64,000 bases of DNA from Desemzia sp. RIT 804. Lineage in GTDB: Bacteria; Bacillota; Bacilli; Lactobacillales; Carnobacteriaceae. Of the stretch, positions 45,016 to 51,795 are shown piece by piece. The translations under genes were made by a program, and so were the position numbers. The DNA is taken from contig NZ_JAFEMV010000004.1 in assembly GCF_016892605.1 (NCBI RefSeq), positions 124,001-188,000 on the forward strand, read 5' to 3'. Within the stretch, counting starts at the first letter, position 1. Each line of letters opens with the position of its first letter. The notes below the pieces were generated by a model. The model was not told where the DNA came from. It searched no databases and saw nothing but the letters and a program-made list of their open reading frames with translations.

Positions 45016-45171
45016 ACCTGACTTGTGGGGAGCATTTTGGTACTCACAAGTCAGGTAAAGAAGATAAACCTGACTTGTGCCTTAGATTTTCAGGTCCACA
45101 AGTCAAGAAAAGACAAGTTACCTGACTTACCGCAATGATTTTGAGACCCACAAGTAAAGTAACAGACTATT
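45016..45171. repeat. Three 52-bp tandem hairpin repeats
   Basis: Units start at 45016, 45068 and 45120, exactly 52 bp apart. Each opens with ACCTGACTTGTG (third unit ACCTGACTTACC), has a variable centre with a conserved ATTTT, and closes with CACAAGTCAGG-like sequence (CACAAGTCAAG and CACAAGTAAAG in units 2 and 3). Unit 1 makes a perfect 12-bp stem, units 2 and 3 progressively weaker ones. There is no gene in or beside them and no Cas genes, so this is not a CRISPR array. Confidence 0.75.
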
Positions 45172-45376
45172 TCTCTAATAAGTATGAGGCGAAGCTGGGA
45201 CAAAAACAGAATTTTCAAAAAAGTAGGTTAACCCAATAAAATAAGACAAAAAAATTCTGGAAAAAGTCATCCGCTGCGCCAGCATTTGCTTTTTTTTAGT
45301 TTAAACGAAACTGGCTTGTGTTTTAATCAACAACTGTAAGATTCGGTAAAAATATAGGTTTATGCAACACTAGTGA

Positions 45377-45465
45377 TTCGTAATAAAAAAACTGATTCAA
45401 AAATGGTTAGTGAGGATGTAAATATGGCAACAAAATAATCAATATAAATTATGACGTACCTGTGA
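45377..45465 (+). pseudogene. 3'-end remnant of a GH13-operon EIIBC gene
   Basis: The last roughly 20 codons, stop and downstream flank of the EIIBC gene at 33906-35339 recur here (compare TTCGTAATAAAAAAA...ATGGCAACAAAATAAT and ATTATGAC-TACCTGTGAGTAT). One A is missing from the A-run. Similarity breaks off inside the terminator hairpin of the original. The rest of the gene is absent. Confidence 0.85.
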
Positions 45466-45476
45466 GTATTAAAAAT

Positions 45477-45509
45477 AAAAGAAAGATCTCATATTAAGGG
45501 CTTTCTTTT
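45477..45509 (-). terminator. Terminator of the toxin-antitoxin operon
   Basis: AAAAGAAAG / CTTTCTTTT with a 15-nt loop, followed on the minus strand by TATTTTTAA. It lies 27 bp beyond the toxin stop. Confidence 0.7.
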
Positions 45510-45536
45510 GTGGAAAAATGTTTTGTTTAAAATGCT

Positions 45537-45797
45537 TTATTCATAATGGCTCCAAGCCGAATAAATTTCAACTATTTTCCTTGCTTCATCAACTTTATAA
45601 ACAACTCTATGCTGAGTGTTTAATCTTCTTGAATATTTTTTTTCTTCATAAGGTCTCAATTTTTCAAATGACTGGTTTGGATAGTATGGATTCTCTTTTA
45701 AAATTTTTATAACTTCTTCAAATTGTTTTTTCAGGTTTGATTGTTTAACCTTTTTCAAATCTACTTTTGCTGAGTTCTTAATAACGACTTTATACAT
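45537..45797 (-). CDS. YoeB/Txe-type mRNA interferase toxin
   Basis: 86 aa. The C-terminal part has the family signature KYSRRLNTQHRVVYKVDE, ending SAWSHYE (compare SRR, HR-VY, and the final H-Y of YoeB/Txe). Such toxins cut mRNA in the ribosome when the antitoxin is degraded. ATG 45797 lies one base after the antitoxin stop, so the two are coupled. The longer frame to 45824 overlaps the antitoxin and has no separate site. Confidence 0.9.
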   Translation of the reverse strand: MYKVVIKNSAKVDLKKVKQSNLKKQFEEVIKILKENPYYPNQSFEKLRPYEEKKYSRRLNTQHRVVYKVDEARKIVEIYSAWSHYE

Positions 45798-45798
45798 A

Positions 45799-46062
45799 TT
45801 ATAAGTTGTCCCAGTCAACTTCATCTACATCTGTAAATCCAGAATCATCCATTTCTCGCTCTCTAACTTTATCCATTACTCCAACTTGTTGTAAATAAAG
45901 CGTTTCCTTTATTGAATCCCAATCTTTTCTGCTTATTAATACAGCATTATTTTCTTCTTTGTCACTTACAATTTCAATTTCACTGTGATTTTCATTAACT
46001 TCTTTAAGCAATTTATAAAAATCTTTTCTCGCATTACTTGGATTTAGTATCTTGGTTCCCAT
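45799..46062 (-). CDS. YefM/Phd-type antitoxin
   Basis: About 87 aa. It starts MGTKILNPSNARKDFYKLLKEV (Phd/YefM fold: start, then NARKDFYKLL), with NNAVLISRKDWDSIKETLYL and an acidic C-terminus that would wrap the toxin. ATG 46062 follows AAGGAGA by 8 nt; the frame is open to 46095. A dyad at 46103-46120 before it should be the autoregulatory operator. The pair is inserted between fragments of sugar-operon genes. Confidence 0.88.
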   Translation of the reverse strand: MGTKILNPSNARKDFYKLLKEVNENHSEIEIVSDKEENNAVLISRKDWDSIKETLYLQQVGVMDKVREREMDDSGFTDVDEVDWDNL

Positions 46063-46102
46063 GATCACGCTCTCCTTTACTATTATTATACTCACAGTAT
46101 AG

Positions 46103-46120
46103 CGTACCTAACTTGGTACG
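46103..46120. promoter_or_regulatory. Candidate operator of the toxin-antitoxin operon
   Basis: CGTACC-taactt-GGTACG is a perfect 6-bp dyad about 40 bp upstream of the antitoxin start. TATAAT-like sequence lies between it and the start. YefM-type antitoxins bind palindromes of this kind near their promoters. Confidence 0.55.
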
Positions 46121-46274
46121 TAAAGCGATGACTGGTTAACGCCTTCTTATATTAGTTCTTCTGAATTTTCTATTTTGTTATGGCATTTATTATATGTAAT
46201 GTTTTGTTCTTTCTCCTAAATTATCTTTGTAAAGATATAGAATGAAATAACCTCATATATCTAAGTCATTTCAC

Positions 46275-46350
46275 TTGACAAAACTCCGGTAAACTCAAGC
46301 TTCAAAATAGGAACGTGATCCTCTACGTCCAGTATTTCTTTAATGTAGCT
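46275..46350 (-). pseudogene. Internal fragment of a GntR gene
   Basis: About 75 bp aligns with the C-terminal part of the GntR gene at roughly 40570-40645 (compare AAATAGGAACGTGATCCTCT with AAGATAGGAACGTTATCCTC, and TATTTCTTTAATGT with GATTTCTTTAATGT). Identity by eye is about 75 percent, lower than in the adjoining EIICB fragment. It joins the latter directly at about 46350. Confidence 0.75.
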
Positions 46351-46560
46351 AAAAGTCGACAATTGTATTACCAGATTGCGCATTGATGTTCTAGACTCCT
46401 CTATCGTCAATAAAGAAAAGATTCTTCAAACAGGTGCTAAAGGTGTCTTGATGAAAGGAAATCATGTACAAGTCGTGATTGGCCCTGAAGTGACTACAGT
46501 TAGAACTGAGTTGGATAAAATTATGTAGTATCTCAATGACACTATAAGAAATTGCTTCAG
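46351..46560 (+). pseudogene. 3'-end remnant of an EIICB gene (EIIB domain)
   Basis: Starting at GACAATTGTATTACC, about 190 bp matches 44663-44850 with about four substitutions. It encodes DNCITRLRIDVLDSSIVNKE and on to the final DKIM, stop. The cysteine region of EIIB is present but there is no start, EIIC or ribosome site. A hairpin at 46581-46613 follows with a T-run. With the GntR fragment it is the shell of a deleted GntR-to-EIICB locus. Confidence 0.9.
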
Positions 46561-46580
46561 AAGTAAATGATAGCACCAAA

Positions 46581-46613
46581 AAGAAATACCCGCTGATTAA
46601 GCAAGTATTTCTT
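46581..46613 (+). terminator. Terminator after the EIICB remnant
   Basis: AAGAAATAC / GTATTTCTT with a 15-nt loop, followed by TTTTG on the plus strand. Confidence 0.7.
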
Positions 46614-46654
46614 TTTTGTTTACCGATAGAAAACTCTTTATTAAGTAATCAACA

Positions 46655-46924
46655 TCAATAAACCGTCCCTGGGATCTCATTTACTGACATATACATTTCA
46701 ACCCCACGCCTATGTGCTTTTTCTTGTATACCTAGAGGCATCTGTTCGCATTCCTTTGCCAATGATGTACAGAACTCATAAGCCCTTGCTGCTGCTTGTT
46801 GTGTCTTGAAATCATAAACCAAAGCCAGCTCATTACAACTTTCATAATGTAAGACCATTTCTGTTTCTTCCAAAACCACCATCACAAACCCAAAAAAATC
46901 TTGTACAACGATCTTCATTTCCAT
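46655..46924 (-). CDS. Hypothetical small protein
   Basis: About 89 aa starting MEMKIVVQDFFGFVMVVLEE, with a GGAGG site 10 nt before ATG 46924 (the frame is open to 46981). It has a two-strand start, a Tyr/Ala-rich middle (QQAAARAYEFCTSLAKECEQ) and ends NEIPGTVY. There are no membrane helices. The frame is intact with a good site, so it is probably real, but I do not recognise the family. It stands alone between the operon scar and the DUF4301 gene. Confidence 0.5.
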   Translation of the reverse strand: MEMKIVVQDFFGFVMVVLEETEMVLHYESCNELALVYDFKTQQAAARAYEFCTSLAKECEQMPLGIQEKAHRRGVEMYMSVNEIPGTVY

Positions 46925-47193
46925 ATATTTTCGACCCTCCATTTTTATAATATTAGTGATTTCCCAACTTATCTCTGCCATCTTTTCAGTATGTATTTCT
47001 ACTTCAAATTTATTTTACTATATAAAACCTTTTTTGTATACGTTTCCAAAAAATATTTAACGGATTAAATTTTTTATTCGATTCAATCCTTTAAGCGACG
47101 TTAGGCAGTTTTCACACGCCAACATCAAATTGCAGACAACCAAAAGAAGCAACAGAATCAGTGTAGATTCTGCGCTTCTATAAAATGTACTCA

Positions 47194-48567
47194 TTATCTT
47201 ACAGACAACACATCTCTGTGCCCTTCCCGTAACAAGTCATTGACTGTTTTAACTGGGTTAAAAGTTGTAAGAGGAGCTTCCACAAATAATGTATTCCAAT
47301 TGTGCATCGCCCCGTTCCATAGACCGGGGTGTTCCAACGCTTTTATTTCCTTGCCTTGATGCGTTTTTTCACTAATGAAATATCTATCTTCATTTGAATA
47401 ATTAAGCAAATCAAATTTTTCACCTTTGTGATCTTTTACAAAACAAACAATATCAACTGGGTTGAAATACTTCGATGAATTAAATATCTTTTGCTTTTCT
47501 TCATCTTTTAAATTGATTTCTGCTGCTTCACAGATCTGCAAATCTAAGTAGTCTCCATTATCGACAACAAACGGACCGCCGCCTGGCTCGCCACTATTTT
47601 TGACCATTCCACATACTCTTAAAGGTCTATTCAAAAGTGCTAGTGCTTTTTCTTTTGTTAGTGCGGACTTCAAGGTGATATTTAAATTCTCTTTAATAAA
47701 CAAAGCAATATCTTCTAAATTGTAGTCATCCGACAAAATATCTGATATATATCCGTTAATTTGTTTCTGTACTTCTAATCCTGCAGACGCCAGCTCTTTT
47801 TTCGACTTAATGGTATCTTCAACTTGACTCTTGTGGCATACGTTATCAATATTTTTAATGAAAATAACATCCGCATCTAAATCATTTAAATTTTCAATTA
47901 AAGCGCCATGTCCACCTGGTCGATAGAATAATTCCCCGTTCTCAAGGTAAAACGGTTGATTTTTCATATCCACTGCCAACGTATTTGTTTCTGTCTTTTG
48001 AAAAGAGTAAGTGATATCTATATTCTCTTTTTCTTTTAAAGCTTGCTTTACATATGTATTAAATAGTTCTTCGTGCTCTTTCGCTATAGTAAAATGTAAA
48101 TTGACAGCGTCTTTATTTAAATATTGTTCCCCTTCGAAGATATGCTCATCAATAGGAGTAGTGGCGTTCTCTTCATACGTATGTACTTTGATTAAAGCTT
48201 TTGGCAGACTGCCATAGGCTAATTTGCTTTTTATTACGCTGTCAGCAATTTTCAAACGATCTTCAGTTATATTTTTATCTAGTTGGTTACTCTCCACGTA
48301 TTCTTTTATATCTTCATAAAAAGCAAAACTTTCTAACTGATCAAAAAAGCGACTAATAAAGTCAGTCTCTTTTCTATCCTCCAAAAATGTATAGAGATCT
48401 TTAAACATTCTAGTCGCTGCTCCGCTTGCCGGGACAAATTTCACGCATTTTTGTCCGAGATATTCCTCACTGACATCATTAACATTCATCAATTCTTGTT
48501 CCGTGACAGCTGAGACAATATTCATATAATGCGTTCCTGTACGAAATTTTTCAATAATTTCTTCCAA
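47194..48567 (-). CDS. DUF4301 family protein
   Basis: 457 aa. It is recognised from VKFVPASGAATRMFKDLY, YRPGGHGALIENLNDLDAD, IFIKNIDNV and RPLRVCGMVKNSGEPGGGPF, plus FNPVDIVCF. The GAATRMFK loop recalls nucleotidyltransferase phosphate-binding loops, suggesting a sugar-nucleotide or related transferase, but no activity is established to my knowledge. The family is, from memory, best known in Bacteroidota, so a copy in a low-GC Firmicute may be horizontally acquired. GGAG precedes the ATG. It stands alone, with 200-440 bp gaps on each side. Confidence 0.82.
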   Translation of the reverse strand: MEEIIEKFRTGTHYMNIVSAVTEQELMNVNDVSEEYLGQKCVKFVPASGAATRMFKDLYTFLEDRKETDFISRFFDQLESFAFYEDIKEYVESNQLDKNITEDRLKIADSVIKSKLAYGSLPKALIKVHTYEENATTPIDEHIFEGEQYLNKDAVNLHFTIAKEHEELFNTYVKQALKEKENIDITYSFQKTETNTLAVDMKNQPFYLENGELFYRPGGHGALIENLNDLDADVIFIKNIDNVCHKSQVEDTIKSKKELASAGLEVQKQINGYISDILSDDYNLEDIALFIKENLNITLKSALTKEKALALLNRPLRVCGMVKNSGEPGGGPFVVDNGDYLDLQICEAAEINLKDEEKQKIFNSSKYFNPVDIVCFVKDHKGEKFDLLNYSNEDRYFISEKTHQGKEIKALEHPGLWNGAMHNWNTLFVEAPLTTFNPVKTVNDLLREGHRDVLSVR

Positions 48568-49011
48568 TTTGATTCTCCTTTTATTTCCTTAGGTTATTTT
48601 TATACCAATTATTCAAAAAATAGCTCTATATTACCTATAGTATCATAATATTCTTAATTTCTTGAAATATAGTATCACTATTTTGAAAATAATATTTTTA
48701 TTACTTGGTGAAATCTACAAGCAAGCGTCAAATAGCGTACAAAAAAGTATTGGCTCATATACCTTATTGTTCATCCATTTCATTAGTACTTATTAAAATA
48801 TCTAGTAACCCTAACAGATGAACACATCCCTGTTTTAATCAGTCGCATCAACTTATCCTTGGTTATTTCCCTCTTCAATCATAGCAAGAAATTTCTTTCA
48901 CTCCGCTCTATCAATATCTTCTATAAAAATCGCTATCTAAAATAAAAGAAAACGTTTACAATATAACTAGACTAATTTATTAACAAACTAATATGGAATG
49001 AGGATAGCAGT
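48568..49011. promoter_or_regulatory. Upstream region of the comK-like gene, with cre-like site
   Basis: There is no gene in this 444-bp AT-rich stretch. AGAAAACGTTTACA (48947-48960) matches the cre consensus at 13 of 14 positions and lies about 50 bp before the comK-like start, near where the promoter should be. The rest shows no clear hairpin or repeat. Confidence 0.5.
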
Positions 49012-49932
49012 ATGAGAGAAGATTTTGAACGTAATCAACACCGAGAGTATTTCACAGGTTTATCAACAAATTATTACCAGTCTACAGATTCCCATAAACA
49101 TCCAGCTCATTATATCAATGAGACACCTAATTTAAAATATTACTATCAAACTACTCTTACTAAACAAACAACGGAATCTCTGTTGATCGCAGAACAAAAT
49201 CTTTCTACTTTGCTGACGATCAGTCGAGAGCAAAAGCATATTGTATTAACTTCAAAGACCTTTTACATAAAAGACATCTGTGACAGGAAAGATACGCCTT
49301 TCAATACCCTAGTTTTCCAGTTTGATGAACCTCCTTTAAAAACAACTGAGGACTCACGCACGATCATGGAAAGGTATTTTAACCAAAAACCATTTCCTTA
49401 CAGCTTTATTCAATACGTTGGAAAAAGTCTTGGCTTTCACAAACGCTGTCCCTTTGTTTCGGGCCATGAAATATTTATCCCAGAAAAAGGTACAACCACT
49501 GGTTCCACCAGCTGGTACGCTGCTCATCATATCCTGTTAGCTACTGAAAATAAAGCCGATAATCATATGCAGATTACTTTTCGTCATCATTATGAATTGC
49601 AGCTGGATATTTCTCCTCACAGTTTTAAAGAGCAAATTGAACGCTCTGCAGTGCTTTCTCACATGCAACGTGTATTCATTACAGAACTGATTGGGCTCTA
49701 TCCCCACACGCACCTGTCACAATATAGGGACGAATTAAACATTGTTGAAAGACGCTTGAAAGATCCTGCTTTCACTACCGTCCACTATCCATTAGATAAA
49801 GTAATGGTGTTTATGTCTTATTTCCGCATCAACGAAATACTCGAAAAGATTTTTGGCGAAAAGAATCCTTACATTGATGAAATAAGAAGCCACTTTATGA
49901 AAAACTTTAAATCCGACTCTCCTTCAAAATAA
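49012..49932 (+). CDS. comK: ComK-like competence transcription factor
   Basis: 306 aa. The central part follows ComK: YVGKSLGFHKRC (as YAGRKAGTYE), HEIFIPEKGTTTGSTSWYAAHHI (as IFLFPTLSSTRPQCGWISHV) and ITFRHHYELQLDISPHSFKEQIERS (as VTFSNGKTMELPISYNSFENQVYRT). ComK activates DNA-uptake genes. This protein is over 100 residues longer than B. subtilis ComK (about 190), with extra N- and C-terminal parts. GAGGA precedes the ATG. It is convergent with a sigma-factor-like gene, sharing one terminator. Confidence 0.8.
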   Translation: MREDFERNQHREYFTGLSTNYYQSTDSHKHPAHYINETPNLKYYYQTTLTKQTTESLLIAEQNLSTLLTISREQKHIVLTSKTFYIKDICDRKDTPFNTLVFQFDEPPLKTTEDSRTIMERYFNQKPFPYSFIQYVGKSLGFHKRCPFVSGHEIFIPEKGTTTGSTSWYAAHHILLATENKADNHMQITFRHHYELQLDISPHSFKEQIERSAVLSHMQRVFITELIGLYPHTHLSQYRDELNIVERRLKDPAFTTVHYPLDKVMVFMSYFRINEILEKIFGEKNPYIDEIRSHFMKNFKSDSPSK

Positions 49933-49988
49933 CAACCAAAGACAGCTCTTGCCAAATAAAACTCTGGCATAAGCTGTCTTTGGTTGTT
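49931..49988. terminator. Shared bidirectional terminator of comK and the sigma-factor gene
   Basis: AACAACCAAAGACAGCT (49931-49947) pairs perfectly with AGCTGTCTTTGGTTGTT (49972-49988), with an inner TTGCCA / TGGCAT stem. The arms reach into both stop codons, so the two genes end within the same hairpin. Confidence 0.85.
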
Positions 49989-50533
49989 CAACTCTTCAAA
50001 ATCTCTAGGAAATCCACCAATTTTTCCGCTACCTTTTTCTTCCATTCATAAACCGTCTTCCGACTAACTCCTTGCTTTTGAGCAATTTCAGTCACCGATA
50101 ACCGGTTGACTACCGCATCTACTAAATACGCTTGTTCCTTTTTGGTTAATAGTGGCAACATGTTCTTCAGCAGATCCATTTCTTGATAGCTCTGCTCAAT
50201 AGACATCTGTATATCAGGCTGATTCGCTTCTAAATCTTCAGGCCAAGCCATCTCACGTTCCCATTTATGCTTTTGTTTCCGTAATAAATCAATCATATGC
50301 CAATAGACTTTTTGATACGCGTAGCCGCCGAATTGCTTCGCACACTCCATTTGTTCAAAGTCTTTTGGATAATTTTCATAGGCTTCTACTAATTTTAATA
50401 AGCCTTGTTGCACAAAATCATCATAATCGGCATGAGAATGCCATACTCCTAACCGCTTCAATGTTCCATGGACCATTCCCGAATACTGATCAAAAAAATC
50501 CCGTTCGTTTTCTTCCGTTAATTTTCTCATCAT
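49988..50533 (-). CDS. Small sigma-70-like factor (ComX/SigH-like)
   Basis: About 181 aa. Region 2-like text (FFDQYSGMVHGTLKRLGV, DDFVQQGLLKLVEAYENY, FGGYAYQKVYWHMIDLLRKQ) and a region-4 helix-turn-helix (RLSVTEIAQKQGVSRKTVYEWKK) are present. Size and order fit ComX/SigX or SigH-type alternative sigma factors that switch on late competence genes in lactic acid bacteria. The start is ambiguous among TTG 50551 and ATG 50542, 50533 and 50530; AAGGA suits 50533 best. The promoter region holds a palindrome (50560). It is convergent with the ComK-like gene. Confidence 0.75.
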   Translation of the reverse strand: MMRKLTEENERDFFDQYSGMVHGTLKRLGVWHSHADYDDFVQQGLLKLVEAYENYPKDFEQMECAKQFGGYAYQKVYWHMIDLLRKQKHKWEREMAWPEDLEANQPDIQMSIEQSYQEMDLLKNMLPLLTKKEQAYLVDAVVNRLSVTEIAQKQGVSRKTVYEWKKKVAEKLVDFLEILKS

Positions 50534-50559
50534 CGCTGTCATATCCTTCAAGTGATGTT

Positions 50560-50580
50560 ACAAGGCCTTGTACACTTGTA
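50560..50580. promoter_or_regulatory. Palindromes upstream of the sigma-factor gene
   Basis: ACAAGGCCTTGT (50560-50571) is a perfect 12-bp palindrome, and TTGTACACTTGTA overlaps it, giving repeated TTGTA/TACAA words within 21 bp. They lie 10-30 bp before the sigma gene's start region, so could be an operator or a translation-control hairpin. Confidence 0.4.
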
Positions 50581-50629
50581 GAATACCGCTCTCGAACAAA
50601 TCCGACAAAGAACCAAAGACAACAAAAAA

Positions 50630-50665
50630 GCCTCTAAAAATTCCTTTTACAGGAAGTTTGGAGGC
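50630..50665 (-). terminator. Terminator of a lost minus-strand gene
   Basis: GCCTC and TTCC pair with GGAA and GAGGC with inner A-T pairs, followed on the minus strand by TTTTTTG. It lies just past the remnant at 50679-50810 and upstream of the sigma gene. Confidence 0.7.
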
Positions 50666-50678
50666 AAAATAGCTTTAT

Positions 50679-50810
50679 TTACTTATATATATAAATCCCT
50701 ACATACCAGCATTCTTTCGCTTGAGCTGGGTAATAATTCAGTAAAGCTTCATTGGGATAAACAAGAAAAACTACTACAGACCCCTTTTGCTGGTCAACTG
50801 TCTCAACTTC
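50679..50810 (-). pseudogene. C-terminal remnant of an unknown protein
   Basis: The minus strand is open for 43 codons and reads EVETVDQQKGSVVVFLVYP, then NEALLNYYPAQAKECWYVGI, ending YIYK, stop. The text looks like real protein with aromatic-rich strands. There is no start codon in frame (a TGA lies just upstream) and no ribosome site. A terminator follows correctly. It is probably the tail of a deleted gene. Family not recognised. Confidence 0.45.
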
Positions 50811-50950
50811 TCACTTTTAAGCTAAACCTAACTTGATTGATAACTTTAGCTAAAATTTCAACTATTTTCCCTAAGTAAAAAAAATTAACCTTAACTTTAG
50901 AACTGCAAAATGGTACATTAAATTTAACCACTACAAAAGAGAAGAAAGAG

Positions 50951-51556
50951 GTGCTTTTTTTGTTAGATAAATCAATTCCATATGCAGAATTTTGGATGTA
51001 TCGAGTGAAGGATCTTCCAGTCAGCGAACCGAATCTACCTGCTGGGTTTCACTTTGGGTTTCACTTTGAATTTTACCAAGAGGGCGATGAACTGGAATGG
51101 GCAGCTATCGAAACAGCCGTTGCAGAATTTGATGACGAGGCACAAGCATTGGATTATTTTAAACAGAAATTCGCCCCATACCCGCAAGAGTTGAAAAAGC
51201 GGATGTTGTTTGTAACCGACCCTTTGGGAGAAAAAGTCGGGACTTGTTCAGCCTGGTGGAAAGAGACAGCCAACGGTGATCGTTACCCTCTTGTTCATTG
51301 GGTAGCTGTAAAACCAGGTTATCAAGGAAAAGGTCTCGCAAAATCCATGATGAAGCGTACTCTTAAGACACTGCAAAATTTGGAGGATACTTCTCCTATT
51401 TATCTGCATACTCAAACTTGGAGCCATGTAGCTATTGGCTTATACCAAAAGTTAGGCTTTAAGATCACAGACAAAAACTTAGATGGAAGTCCCAATTTAG
51501 AATACAAAAAAGCCATGGATATTCTAGCTGAGTTAGAAAGTTCAAGAAAAGATTAA
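50951..51556 (+). CDS. GNAT-family N-acetyltransferase
   Basis: 201 aa. The acetyl-CoA loop is VHWVAVKPGYQGKGLAKSMM (Q/R-x-x-G-x-G/A), followed by IYLHTQTWSHVAIGLYQKLGF, the usual C-terminal GNAT strand. The start is GTG 50951, with AAGAAAG upstream. The substrate cannot be told. It stands alone between the sigma gene and the ABC exporter. Confidence 0.85.
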   Translation: MLFLLDKSIPYAEFWMYRVKDLPVSEPNLPAGFHFGFHFEFYQEGDELEWAAIETAVAEFDDEAQALDYFKQKFAPYPQELKKRMLFVTDPLGEKVGTCSAWWKETANGDRYPLVHWVAVKPGYQGKGLAKSMMKRTLKTLQNLEDTSPIYLHTQTWSHVAIGLYQKLGFKITDKNLDGSPNLEYKKAMDILAELESSRKD

Positions 51557-51629
51557 GCTAAACAGTTTCAAGAAGCTATTTGAATGCAAATTAAATAAAC
51601 GCTAAACACAAAACAAAGATTCTTCATTA

Positions 51630-51708
51630 TATAACGTTGGTAGAAAGTCTAAGCTGTTTAAACACCAACTTCTAGAAATTCTTGGAGGAATCCTTTACCA
51701 ACGCTATA
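51630..51708. repeat. Long-spaced inverted repeat after the GNAT gene
   Basis: TATAACGTTGGTA and TACCAACGCTATA (one mismatch) lie about 50 nt apart, with several smaller arms between (CACCAACTTCTAGAAATTCTTGG). It could be a folded RNA or a small miniature element. No target-site duplication was seen. Confidence 0.35.
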
Positions 51709-51732
51709 AAATAGATAGTCTAGATACAAAAT

Positions 51733-51774
51733 AAAACTCAGAACAGAGAGGTTTCCCTCTCAGTCCTGAGTTTT
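51733..51774. terminator. Bidirectional terminator
   Basis: AAAACTCAG and AGAGAGG pair with CCTCTC and CTGAGTTTT. It lies between the convergent GNAT gene and ABC exporter operon and ends both. Confidence 0.8.
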
Positions 51775-51795
51775 GAGTTGTATCTAGCGCTTCTT

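Noticed and set aside
45016-45171. CRISPR array
   Set aside because: The repeat arms are joined in one 52-bp tandem unit with a conserved centre, there are only three decaying units, and no cas genes.
46391-46579. 62-codon minus-strand frame
   Set aside because: It is the antisense of the EIICB remnant; the same antisense frame would occur in the intact gene.
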